Shown here: piece by piece, positions 21,334 through 30,798 of the stretch
How the letters are laid out: every line of letters begins with the position of its first letter
Numbering within the stretch: position 1 is the first letter of the stretch
Assembly: GCF_000003855.2 (NCBI RefSeq)
Contig: NW_003101680.1
Coordinates: 1-64,000, forward strand
Direction of reading: 5' to 3'
DNA: 64,000 nt
From: Blastomyces gilchristii SLH14081
Lineage: Eukaryota; Ascomycota; Eurotiomycetes; Onygenales; Ajellomycetaceae
The notes under the pieces: generated by a model
The model's database searches: none
Seen by the model: the letters and a program-made list of their open reading frames with translations, nothing else
What the model was told of the DNA's origin: nothing
Program-made: the position numbers and the translations under genes

Positions 21334-23274
21334 TTATATAACTAGGTCAAATAACTTTATCAATCTTCTCCCTGCACTTGGTTCGATCTCGGTTCCATCC
21401 CTGGCGATTTTCATCTCCTTGTTCGCGTTCCAAGGGTTCCGGAGGCCTCTTGTGCGGTGGAAAGGGAGACGTCGCCAGCACAACCAGTCTACACTGAATG
21501 ACCTACCAAAAGACTGATTGTCATCGTCTTTCCCTTTGTTCTCTAGTTGGCCAGGCCCATCTTCCTTTTCCGAAGTTATGTCGTCTGTGCGATCGATTTC
21601 CCAGAATATAGAGCCCCGAGCTGGATCGTCCACTACAGAGCCCGCCGGTGCCGTTTGCGTGCGAGGCGTAGCCGTGATTATAAGAAATTCGGAAGGCGTC
21701 GTTGAACTGGTTTTTGGGGGGTTTCCCTCAGTGCTGCTTGGTTCGCCAGTGGGGATAGGGGAGGCCATCCGGCCATAGCCGAAATATTCTCCAGATTTAT
21801 TCGCGGAAAATACCAGATATACAGCCGCTGAAGTCTGTTACCAGAAAAAGGGGGAAAAAAGATCAGTTAGTAACATTTCACTTCTGGCTTGTAAAATTAT
21901 ATCAACCATCGTGATCCACCCATTCGAATCCGACTGCCTTTGGCAGTAATTCCTATCATATGGGTAGAGTAGTTTATCCCACCTCATACGCATGGTTCAG
22001 AACAGCCTCGTTATGTCTCTGCGTGGCCCATACCCCACTCACTCTGCTTCGCTCAAGATCTTCGATAGTCAGGCTTTTAACTATAAAATACCGTTCAGGA
22101 TGTCTCACATCTGGGCGTGGAAGACCGTGACCCTTGGAGAAATGGTTCAGAATATGTTCTCCGCGCGACTCGGCAACCTCATTTTCATCAGTAACAGTAC
22201 TCGAAATCGTCGGAAGTGGTGGTGACAATGCCATTCTATTGTTAATCTCAGAAGCAGCGCCCCTACGCAGCTTGCAAACCAATTTAATGCCCTGGAACCT
22301 TGAATCATGGAACCTTGTCACTGCAGAGACGCAAGCCGCTTCTGTCTTATAATTCACAAACGCACATTTGCTATTTGAGATAAGGAATACACTTTCAATT
22401 TCTTCTGTAGCACCTTGAGAAAAGTGATCCTTGAGATCAACAATGCTTGCGCGAGACGGGAGATTCCCAACCCATAAGGCGAACCCAGACTGTTTTGGCT
22501 TCCTCGGCGGTCCTATGGGGGTTGGTGGCACGTGGGGAAAAATGGGCAGTTTTAGTTCCCCCCCTAGGTATCAAACATGAGAAGGATTCTGTGGAGTTGA
22601 TGTTTCACGCATATTCCTCTTAAACTGCACACCGCCGGCGGGGGGAGGGGGGACAGGGCACATAACTAACCTGTTGTTCTGTTTCTTATCGACTGGATGA
22701 CTTTTCCAGCACGATTGCCTGACACTGAGCCATCGACTATAGTATAGCAGGCGGTCGACTCCCTGGCCGGCCCCAAGGACCTGGCCTGGTGTGGTTGTTC
22801 ATGCGTAATACGGGCGTAGTCCGGGGGCTCAATGTTATTGTTACTCCGCACGCGTGGGCCTATTGGTATGGGTTGGTGGTTGTATGGCATGGCTTCGGGT
22901 GGAAAATGCTGCCAACTTGGCCCTTGATGGAAGAGTGCCCCGTAGTATGTAGGTTGGGGGAAGTGGAGAGCAGCGTGATAAAACAGGGCCTGCGTGGAGG
23001 AGGTCATCTGATTTGTGAAGACGCCAGGCATTGAGGGATAATTGAAAGTTGCATCATATCGGCGACAATTCCATGTATCGTGTGCCTGAAGAGATGCGTG
23101 TCCTGGAATCTGAAAAGGTGAGGAAAATTGTGTAAATGCCGGTGGTATTGGACAGTAAGCGTGCTGAAGAGGTAAACGGGCAATACTAGATGTCGATGGC
23201 ATTCCAACTACAACGGACCCAGGAGGAGGCCGTTCTTGGTCCGCTCTAGACTGGGTAGTGGAAGTTTGCGGCAT
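21334..23274 (-). CDS. RRM- and YTH-domain RNA-binding protein (m6A reader type)
   Basis: Proposed coding exons on the minus strand are 23,274-22,671, 22,512-21,983 and 21,834-21,334. They total 1,635 nt (544 residues plus stop), with frame kept at both joins. Residues 1-200 are Pro/Tyr/Gln/His-rich and probably disordered. An RRM lies at about 212-284 with RNP2-like LWVGNLP and RNP1-like KCAFVNYK. A YTH domain covers about 342-541, split by intron 2: RYFIVKSLTIEDLERS, SGVWATQ, then VYLVFSANKSGEYFGYGRM, FWEID, FSVDWL, LRNPWNANKEMKIARDGTE. Trp363 and Trp456 are in place for the aromatic cage that binds N6-methyladenosine. A low-complexity insert (about 404-450) interrupts the YTH fold. Known role of the family: binding of m6A-marked RNA and control of processing or decay, usually nuclear. 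The start is the first in-frame ATG of the exon. The CCATAG just before it could be a 3' splice site, so upstream exons may exist. The 3' end lies 22 bp from the assembly gap. Confidence 0.88.
21835..21982 (-). other. Intron 2 of the YTH gene (inside the YTH domain)
   Basis: This 148-nt intron has an unusual donor GAG|GTGGGA, a perfect branch CTAAC, a T/C-rich tract and acceptor TAACAG. It is phase 0. Removing it joins NHAYE to TSAAVYLVF, which restores the YTH core. Using the nearby GTATGA as donor would break the frame. Confidence 0.85.
22513..22670 (-). other. Intron 1 of the YTH gene
   Basis: This 158-nt intron has donor GTTAGT, a CTAAA-like branch region in GAACTAAAAC, a pyrimidine tract and acceptor CCCATAG. 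Splicing joins ACA G to GA CCG and yields the GPPRKPKQSG segment that precedes the RRM. Confidence 0.85.
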
Positions 23275-25049
23275 CCCTATGGCTCTAGAGGAATAAAGCA
23301 GTCCTCGTCAACAATAGCCAGGGTTCGTTGTTCTCTTGGTTTAACAAAAATAAGCTCTGGGAACTTTCAATGGGATGGTGCCTATTTATTAACTCACTTG
23401 GCGCATTTAGAGCCCTCCGATCGTCTTCTTCTCGGATTCCTTTTCTACAGGAAATATAACATATGTTGTTATCGGCAAGGTACAAATTGCAACAGTAAAG
23501 AACAATACTGCTCTCGCTATTGGACCAGTACAAAAAATTCGAAGCAGAAGCTAAAACGACGTTATCCCAAGGTATATAGAGAGATACTAGGATGATCGAG
23601 GACTTTCTGGAAAATAGCCTAGGTATAGGGGAAGAAGAGATGCTTAATGGGAGGAGGACACGCGAAGCAGAAGAATAAGCTAGACACCGAAAACTAACAA
23701 GAAAGGAAGTCTGTGCCTCTCCGCTAACCTCCCCCCAGCGATTCTGGCGGAGAAAGGCCACAGACAGGTATAAAAATTAATACCAGGGAGAGGTTCCCCA
23801 GAGCGGGCCAGGGCACCGGACGGCTGAAGAGATAGATTGAGTAGCGTCACTGAGTCGTCTAGACCCTGCAAAGCTGAGCCTGGATGGACAATCTGCAGTT
23901 GTCAATGCACAGGTCCAGCAACACGTCGAGCTTTATCATTGCGACCTTTTGGCTCTCGGGCAACTCCAATTGCGGATCGGTCCGTTCGATTGAGACAGTT
24001 CTTCCTGTGTGTGCCCTTGCTTGACCATTGCAGTATGCGTTATTGTATACTGCGGGCACATTCTCAATTTGTAGGAGAATATCAAATTGGGGATAAGTTT
24101 AGTCCTGGTCCGTAGAATAATACTAAATCAATTAATGAGTCGTCGTGGCTAGGGGAGTGGCGGGGGAAACCAGCGGGCAAATACCCATGTTTGGTTTGTG
24201 AATTCCTTTTTCCTAATCAAGCCAGGCGCAAGACATACATAGGATACCTGTACAGCCCAGAAGCCAGAAGCAGGGAACAAAGAGGCAAAAATCCAAGTTT
24301 ATGCCTACCCGTAGCTGCGAGCTGGTGGTGAGTGGCAAAATATGATCTGCGATGTGACTGGTTTGCAAGCAGGGAGAAGTTTAGGTGGTTATTTAAGCTT
24401 GGTTTGTATGCAGGAGTTTACTTTGCAAACAATGTTCAACAACACAGTTCAAATTATTAGTTCAGTGGATCCCTACTTTAGCAACACGGGGATAGTGTCA
24501 TTGGCTCCTGCTTTAACGGAGTGCTATACCGCCTCCAGGAGCCTGAACTGGCGCTTCTCTAGTGGCCAAGAATGAAATACCTTGACGGAGAATATCACGG
24601 GCCTTATGGATCAGGAACTTCTACCCTTGCCTCTGATCAGGATCTATCGGCCTTATTCCCCCCGACCTTCCTCCTCACTAACAGGAATAAGTAGGGGGTG
24701 ACGAACCGTGTTAAGACCCTGGCCTCCGCTCCAACGCCAATGAGTAAGAGCACTACCAAATTCACAGTGCCAGAATCAAATCGTATTATCAATAAGTATT
24801 GTATCATTGAGGTATCATGCAATATCAAACGTACACAAAAGTGCAATTTCCGACCCAGCAGAAAAATAAATATAGAGGGAATCCAAAATACATTCGCAGC
24901 CCAGAAGGGCATAGTAATACCGGTTGAAAAAATAGGGTAACAATGAAGACAGGGAACGGCTAGAGTGGGGGTGCATTATTCGACAACAGTAAGGGGAGTT
25001 GCCATTGTATAAAAGGTGGCCTTGGGGTGCAAGAGACCAAGAAAAGGAG

Positions 25050-25081
<32 letters not shown>

Positions 25082-25370
25082 ATTAAGGCTAGATGAGTAC
25101 CTCTGGTCTTTCCTGACAAAGCCGCCGAGACCCGGTGCGCGGTGTTCGTTCATAGATTTGAAATATATATATATCATTATTATATTCGTCGTCAAAATAC
25201 GGCTTCATACCCCCCGTTTATACAGTGAGAGAGCGACAGTGGCTTAGTCACGTTGAAAGGAGGACGTCTAAGCTCCCAACTCCGGCACCATCACGCGGGT
25301 TATATAGGTAGGTGGTAGATCCAAAGAACCATCGGTAGGAGTCAATAATAGGAAATGCCACTCGCGGAAC
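23275..25370. other. Intergenic region between the YTH and ArfGAP genes
   Basis: About 2.1 kb of GC-balanced sequence holding the 5' region of the YTH gene (minus) and the 3' region of the ArfGAP gene (minus). The longest open frame (23,285-23,761, minus, 158 codons) shows no domain and ends just upstream of the YTH start, so it is probably UTR/promoter or an unrecognised 5' exon area. A 30-A run lies at 25,050-25,079. No convincing additional gene was found. Confidence 0.5.
25050..25079 (+). repeat. Mononucleotide A30 tract
   Basis: Thirty consecutive A residues lie 3' of the ArfGAP gene, seen as T30 on its sense strand. It is preceded by purine-rich GAAAAGGAG. Its length makes it a likely polymorphic microsatellite and a sequencing-error hotspot. 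Confidence 0.95.
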
Positions 25371-28300
25371 CTATCGGTCTGACCCCAATGCAGCCACCTT
25401 TCCCGCAAATCGAGCTCCAGCGCTGCCCCGCTTCCGCAGCCTCTCCTTCTCCTTGTTGTCCAGCCCTGAAAGCGGACGAGAGCCAGGTATTGACGTTGAT
25501 ATGTTCTCGCCATTGGACGAGGGATTGCCACTGTGAATCAGGGGCAGGGCGCTGACGGTGTCAGTTCCCGGATTCCCCACTGATGAAGCAAGCGGTCTTG
25601 ATTGGACGGTAAAACCTCCCCTTGACTTAGCTGTCCGTTGGTTTACATACAGTTGGGCTGCGGGTGATAGAGGAATGGTTGGCATTTCATATGGAATCTC
25701 TGCCCCATTTTGTACAAGCAATTCCGCAATTGGGAATGGTACATGAGCTGAAGGAGGTACGGTAGTAGACCTGCCGTCCACAACCGTTGTTTGTCCTAAT
25801 GAACTGGGAGCTGCGGGGTCGGCAGCCGCAAGAGCCAGGAACACCGGGTGGGTATTCCGAGACCGGTCTCTTATATTGAGATTGGCGCGAAGAGCGATCC
25901 CATACAATACACCTTGAATGTCATTCCTTTTGATAGATGCCAGAAGAGTCTCTTCAGCTGTAGAGTAGCGGGAGAGGGTGGCTAAAAAAGGCTGTACGTA
26001 TGCTCTGTCGCTATATTTTGCTGTGATGAACTTCAGTCGTTGTTCTCTAGTCGATTGAGCAGTGGGCTTGAGTGGTGGGTCTAGCCGAGACTCCCAAATC
26101 ATATTGCTAACCCGATTTCCAACTTGTAGGAGTATCTCGACGATGTCGTTAGAAAATGAATGAATGTCAAGAGTGAGGGAGCGAATTTTTGAAATATGGG
26201 TGCCCAATGACCGATGAATCCCGCTGCACTCAATACACAGAACGATGCCAAGATTGATTGACACCCATTCCACTTTAGACAGAGATCCGCAATCCGCACA
26301 CCAGCAATTCCCTTGGTCAGCATCACGGATTGTTTGTAAAAGCTTCGACGGATTCTCTTCATAACTATTGCTATCGCTCCGAACGTAGCTGGGTCGAGCG
26401 CCAACTGTCGTGCGGCGATTAACACCGGAAGAGGAAGGATTGGAATATGTATGTTGAGCGGAGTGGGAGGTCTTCCCCGTTAGAACGGAGCCAATACCAC
26501 GGCGAATGGCACCATCCGTTATCGGTTGTTGAAGGGCAGCAGGTGGAAGACCTCTGCCCTCCACAGCGCTTTGCAACGCATTGTTTATAGCGACAATCCA
26601 GGCATTCATGTCTTCTTCTGACGTCGCTTGATATATCCTCTTATACTGGGGAGTTATGACCTCGAAACAAAAGCGCCTTTCAGCATTGCGGGCTTCTCGG
26701 ACAGACGCCATCCGTAAATCGATTGGGTCCATGTGTAAGTCCAGTTTTTGCTTCCAATTGCTGTACTCTGAAAGTTTTCCTTGGTCAAGGACTATCCAAA
26801 ACCTGTCATACGACAATTAGTGATTGTTTGACATATTACGAGATAAAATTTCAGGCTTCCACAGCCTTCACAATCATATAAACAGCCGAACTTGGAAGCA
26901 AGTGCGAGCAACATACTTATGCCAGGCTTGTTTGTTTATCCCCTTTGGGTCTATGTGAGAGCCGGGGCGTGATAAAGCCCATAAAAGACCCTCCTTTCGA
27001 TGTTGAAATTCCTGCATATCGGGAATCGAACCGGACAAGTCACGAGTCTCTAGGTCCCGAATACCTTTGAATCTATTTGATCCTGCTGGTGTAGATGAAG
27101 ATCCGACGGGCGTTTCAATGAGAACAGGAGGATTCAGTGACGAAGAAAGTCCCGAATTGCCACTAACAACTGTTTTCAGTTGTGAACCTGTACTATCTGC
27201 ACGTCCAAGTTCAGAGTCGGATTGATGAGAAAGATTGGAGATTCCCTGTCCCACAGCAGGAGCGCCAGAGGCTGGTACCGATCCCGGTTCAATGTACTTC
27301 TTTGTACTCGTTTCCAAGGCTCTTCGCTTCTCTTCCCTCTCCGTGCGCTGAAACTGAAATTCTTTATCGGCTTCGGATACCTCATCTATAAGCGCCTGGA
27401 GCTGAGGGACCATCTCCTCAATCCTCTTCGCTGCAGCCAGATAGTTCTTTGCTTGTGTATCAGCATACTTTGTCAGGTGAGATAGCACTTCCTGTTCCTT
27501 CCGTCCACCATGAAGGTCCTGCATGAATGATGAATAGTCGAAACGTTTCAACTCAAAATTCCTTCGTTTCGTTTGGTATTTCGAGTCGCTTTCTGCCCGT
27601 TTTTTCTCTTTCAAAGAATCTTGCCTCTGACCCAGGTACCGTCCCACGTAAGCATAGTAATCCCTACTTTCTTCTTCGAAATCCTTCTTCTTTGATTCCG
27701 CTTGCTTGATGTCATGGTTGTATAACTTGGAGAGCGGATCAATGATGAGTTTCTGGAGGTGTATCGTATTCTGTTGTTCGTAATTCAGAATTTCTCGAGC
27801 GATTCGGTCAAAGTAATGCTCCAATGCAGGTTGAATAGCATTGGAATTAGACGGAGATGCATCATTGAGCGCTGTGATAAACGCACTAACAGAATCATTA
27901 CACGCGATTTGGGCTTGATACGCAGCCTCGGCCCTTTTCAAAACCTTCTTCATCTTGGCCCGCATATTACCTGTTTTTTGTTCCAAAGCCTTCATTGTAG
28001 CACGAAACAGCGGCCCATCTTCAACTGCACTCATGTCCTCCCCTGGCCGCTGGCATGTTACGTCCAACTTAACAGAGCTCTGCGGTTGGATAGGAGGTTG
28101 GGATGGTAGCTTATCCCCAATCTCAGGAGGGGTTGGAGGATGCTGGAGATCACCAATAGCTTCGGTGTCGCTCATTCGGGAGTGTACGGACTGGGAGGAA
28201 GCCACGCGATAGCGAGGAGGTACAGTCAGGTCGAATCCAGGAGAAGGAATCTGAGGACTAGACGAAGGTCTAGGTACGTTTTGGACCCAGAAAGAAAATG

Positions 28301-29107
28301 TTGCAAGCGTGTTGAGCCGGTTTGTTCTTTGATCGTAGTCAAGGAAACTACAGCAGTTGCGCCAACCGCCACCTCTATCCTCTGCTTGTCTGGGAGGCTT
28401 CCATTTCCATGACCAGTCAAATTGAATTGACGGATCCCCTGAGGTCGAAAAATTCCCCACGTGTTTGACGTTGGAGTTATTCTGTAAATTGGGGTTGGCG
28501 TGGAATTCCCGGGTGACTAGGTTATCCAGATCTCTTGAATTTGATGCGTGGGCGAATGTAAGGCCGGTAAGAACCGTATCGATGGTCTCGGGTAGACAAG
28601 TCGCCACACCGTTGGTTGTCGAAGGCGCAAGCTGCCTCGCCTGTCCCTGCCGAACGTAAAAGGTGAAGCAAAAATTCAACTCGTCATCATTATACAGTTT
28701 TAGAAGAAAGGAGGGCAATCCAGTAGATGGTGACTCGGGGTCCTACAATCGCCAACCAGTGTTTAGCATTTTTTCATTCTGCGAAATAGAGGAGTGGGGG
28801 GGGAGGAGGGGAAGGATAGGGTAAGTAAAATTTACCTGGATGTATTCAATGGGTCGATCGTCCCCCGAGTCCCTTTTAGGAATAACCTTCGTCGAGGGGA
28901 ATGAATTCGTTGTGATAGTCAGGAGAACATTTCCACGAGAGTTGCTGATTATGACAGACGCAATGGCGACTACAGCGGGAGACCAGAAATGGAGTCAATA
29001 CGTCGGATTGGAGGGGAAATACTGGGAGGCCATCGAGACTTACGCCTTGTTTGGTCTTTGAGATAAAGCGTCCCCAGTTCATCTGGCCTGCTGCTTACAT
29101 TTCCCAT
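25371..29107 (-). CDS. csx2: BAR-PH-ArfGAP protein (Arf GTPase-activating protein, Csx2-like)
   Basis: Exons on the minus strand are 29,107-29,044 (64 nt), 28,969-28,836 (134), 28,742-26,917 (1,826) and 26,802-25,371 (1,432). The total is 3,456 nt, 1,151 residues plus stop. The start ATG has A at -3 and gives MGNVSSRPDE, which fits an N-myristoylation signal (Gly2, Ser6). Domains: an N-terminal region (about 1-250); a BAR-type coiled-coil (about 310-550, Lys/Glu-rich), for curved membranes; a PH domain (about 647-752, split by intron 3), for phosphoinositides; and an ArfGAP zinc finger (about 826-945) with Cys843, Cys846, Cys864, Cys867 and catalytic arginine finger Arg872 (CxxC-x17-CxxC-x4-R). 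A degenerate ankyrin-like stretch (about 951-1,045) and a basic tail follow. In this family the protein stimulates GTP hydrolysis on Arf at Golgi or plasma membranes. All key residues are present and no premature stop is seen. The symbol is by family resemblance to fission yeast csx2. Confidence 0.92.
26803..26916 (-). other. Intron 3 of the ArfGAP gene (inside the PH domain)
   Basis: A 114-nt intron with donor GTATGT, branch CTAAT and acceptor GACAG. It splits a Lys codon and joins INKQAWH-K to FWIVLDQGK, restoring a continuous PH domain. Confidence 0.9.
28743..28835 (-). other. Intron 2 of the ArfGAP gene
   Basis: A 93-nt intron with donor GTAAAT, branch-like GCTAAAC and acceptor TTGTAG. 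It is phase 0, joining RPIEYIQ to DPESPSTG. An earlier CAG (in TTTCGCAG) would lead to a stop and is not used. The middle is strongly C-rich on the sense strand. Confidence 0.85.
28970..29043 (-). other. Intron 1 of the ArfGAP gene
   Basis: A 74-nt intron with donor GTAAGT and acceptor GCTGTAG. It joins KDQTR to LAIASVII. Reading through would hit an in-frame TAG/TGA, so splicing is required to link the MGNVSS start to the rest. Confidence 0.85.
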
Positions 29108-29449
29108 TGTTAACAAGGTATGAAACAAATGCCATTCAACCAAAATTTGTTGCTTCGATCGCAGCGGTGGGGCCGGTCATCTAACAGCAGAGAAAGTCGA
29201 CCTGGCAAGGCCAGAAGGGCTTCTGATCACGCGGGTGAGATTGGTTGTGTCATCAGTTGAGTGAAGGCATGTGGCGATTGAATTCATAGAAGATATGTGT
29301 GTGCAGCGTGGGTTGAAAAGAGTAGTTAGCAGGAGAGCATGTTTCATGGCTGGTGGTTGATAGTAGTGGTAGTTACGTGGTAGCGGTGATGGTGATGATA
29401 TCCATTGTTACCTAGGTTAGAGTTCCTGCCACAACCCTAACGTAAAATG
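29108..29449 (-). promoter_or_regulatory. Upstream region of the ArfGAP gene
   Basis: About 340 bp between the ArfGAP start codon and the right-hand LTR-like repeat. The region 29,350-29,400 is a GT/GGT-rich purine-pyrimidine asymmetric tract. No TATA box or defined operator is identifiable. Its role as promoter is inferred from position only. Confidence 0.4.
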
Positions 29450-29596
29450 TGTTGGTGATTACTAAACCTAGCCTAGTCACGTGCCACCGCAACCTGTTGG
29501 TGATTACTACATCTACCCTAATCACGTGCCACCCACCTTATATATAGTTTCACCTTAGATTACAGATAATAAGTTTAATAACATTATTCTTTAACA
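29450..29596 (+). repeat. ~102-bp LTR-like repeat: 45-bp partial plus complete copy
   Basis: 29,495-29,596 is an intact 102-bp unit from TGTTGGTGATTACTAC to TTCTTTAACA, with a palindromic CACGTG and a CTTATATATAG (TATA-like) block. A 45-bp 5' part of the same unit (29,450-29,494) precedes it directly. Ends of the type TGTTR...YAACA resemble a very short LTR (TRIM-like) or a tiny solo LTR. No flanking duplication is obvious. It is the same orientation as the copies left of the gene island. Confidence 0.6.
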
Positions 29597-29876
29597 GGTT
29601 ATGAAGCCCTTCTATGAATAACCACTGATAATGTATTAATTACATCTTCACATATCATTGAACATGTTCTTTGAACCTATAATTAATTTAAAATTCAGTA
29701 GAACATCAGATTTGATGAAGAAATACATATTAACATATAGAAAATAAAATTCAGAAGTGCTGAAAGTGTAATAGAGAATAACAGTTAACTTGATAATATT
29801 TACAATAAATAACTCTGATAATTATTTTACAGATCTGATTGTTTAATACATTATTAAAATATTGAATTATAAGAAT
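29597..29876. other. AT-rich unassigned spacer
   Basis: 280 bp, AT-rich after the first 30 bases, with no recognised element or frame. It forms the transition from the gene island to the right-hand transposon stack. Confidence 0.4.
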
Positions 29877-30181
29877 TGTAATAAGCTACACTTGATCAAT
29901 TATATAGACTATTTCATTATACTTCACAGATTCTGCTGAAAGCTCTGATTCTTGATTGCTGATTCTGAGTCAAAAAGCTCTGATTCTTAGTTGCCAATTC
30001 TCAGTCAAAAACTCATGAAATTTCTATTCTTTCACCCTGAAGCTTCACTATGTATATGTATAAATATTCACTTCAATCACTGATTTCTGCATCTTCTCTT
30101 TCTTTTCTTCTCTAATATTTTTCATGTTGTATTATAAGATCTATATATTATACTAATCTATTCAGTGTAGATGCTCTTACA
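29877..30181 (+). repeat. 5' LTR of GY1-A
   Basis: It is 305 bp with TGTAATAAGC...GCTCTTACA ends. It is one of the most mutated GY1 LTRs in the window, with nearly all CpGs gone. Confidence 0.85.
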
Positions 30182-30229
30182 CTTGAAAAATGTTCATCAT
30201 CTTCTTATTAGAAATGATTACTCACTGAG

Positions 30230-30532
30230 TGTGATGAGCTGCGCCCGATCAATTATATAGACTATTTCATTACACTTCACAGATTCTGCTGAAAGGTTCA
30301 ATTCTCAGTCACTGATTCTCAGTCAAAAAGCTTCAATTCTCAGTCATCAATTCTCAGTTAAAAACTCATGAAATTTCTATTCTTTCATCTCAAAGCTTTA
30401 TTATATATATATATAAATATTCATTCTGATCACTGATATCTGTATCTTCTCTTTCTTTTCTTATTTAATGTTTTTCACTTTGTATTATAAGATCTATATA
30501 TATACTGATTTATTTAGTGTAGATCTCTTATA
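30230..30532 (+). repeat. 5' LTR of GY1-B
   Basis: It is 303 bp, starting TGTGATGAGCTGCGCCC and ending CTCTTATA. It holds two copies of a ~36-bp module built on TTCTCAGTCACTGATTCTCAG. Confidence 0.85.
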
Positions 30533-30798
30533 CTTGAAAAATAATCATCATCTTCTTATTAGAAATGATTACTCACTGAGATATTCAAATATGTAATAAC
30601 ATGTAAGAAATAGAGAGATAAATAATCAGTTAAGCAAATACTGAGTTCTCAGATAAAAGCTTACTCATCAGTTATTCTAACTCTGTAATAAGATCTTATA
30701 AAGAGAATATGATTTTATAAAAAGAATATAAGTGAAAGATCTGAGAGTTCTGATACAGATATATAAAATATTTATACAATTATATATTCAATGAATAA

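Noticed and set aside
23285..23761. 158-codon minus-strand frame upstream of the YTH gene
   Set aside because: No domain, Ser/Leu-rich without clear protein character, and placed where promoter or 5' UTR is expected. It could hide an exon, but I cannot support it as a separate gene.
24815..25195. 126-codon minus-strand frame containing a long Phe run
   Set aside because: The Phe run is only the translated A30 tract; the rest shows no family resemblance.
27759..28412. Plus-strand frames of 85-116 codons over the ArfGAP gene
   Set aside because: Shadows opposite the BAR-encoding exon, which has clear protein character on the minus strand.
30182..30580. Tandem LTR-leader duplication by template switching
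   Set aside because: The CTGAG duplication at 30,225-30,229 and 42,446-42,450 shows instead that a second complete element (GY1-B) inserted in the leader of GY1-A.
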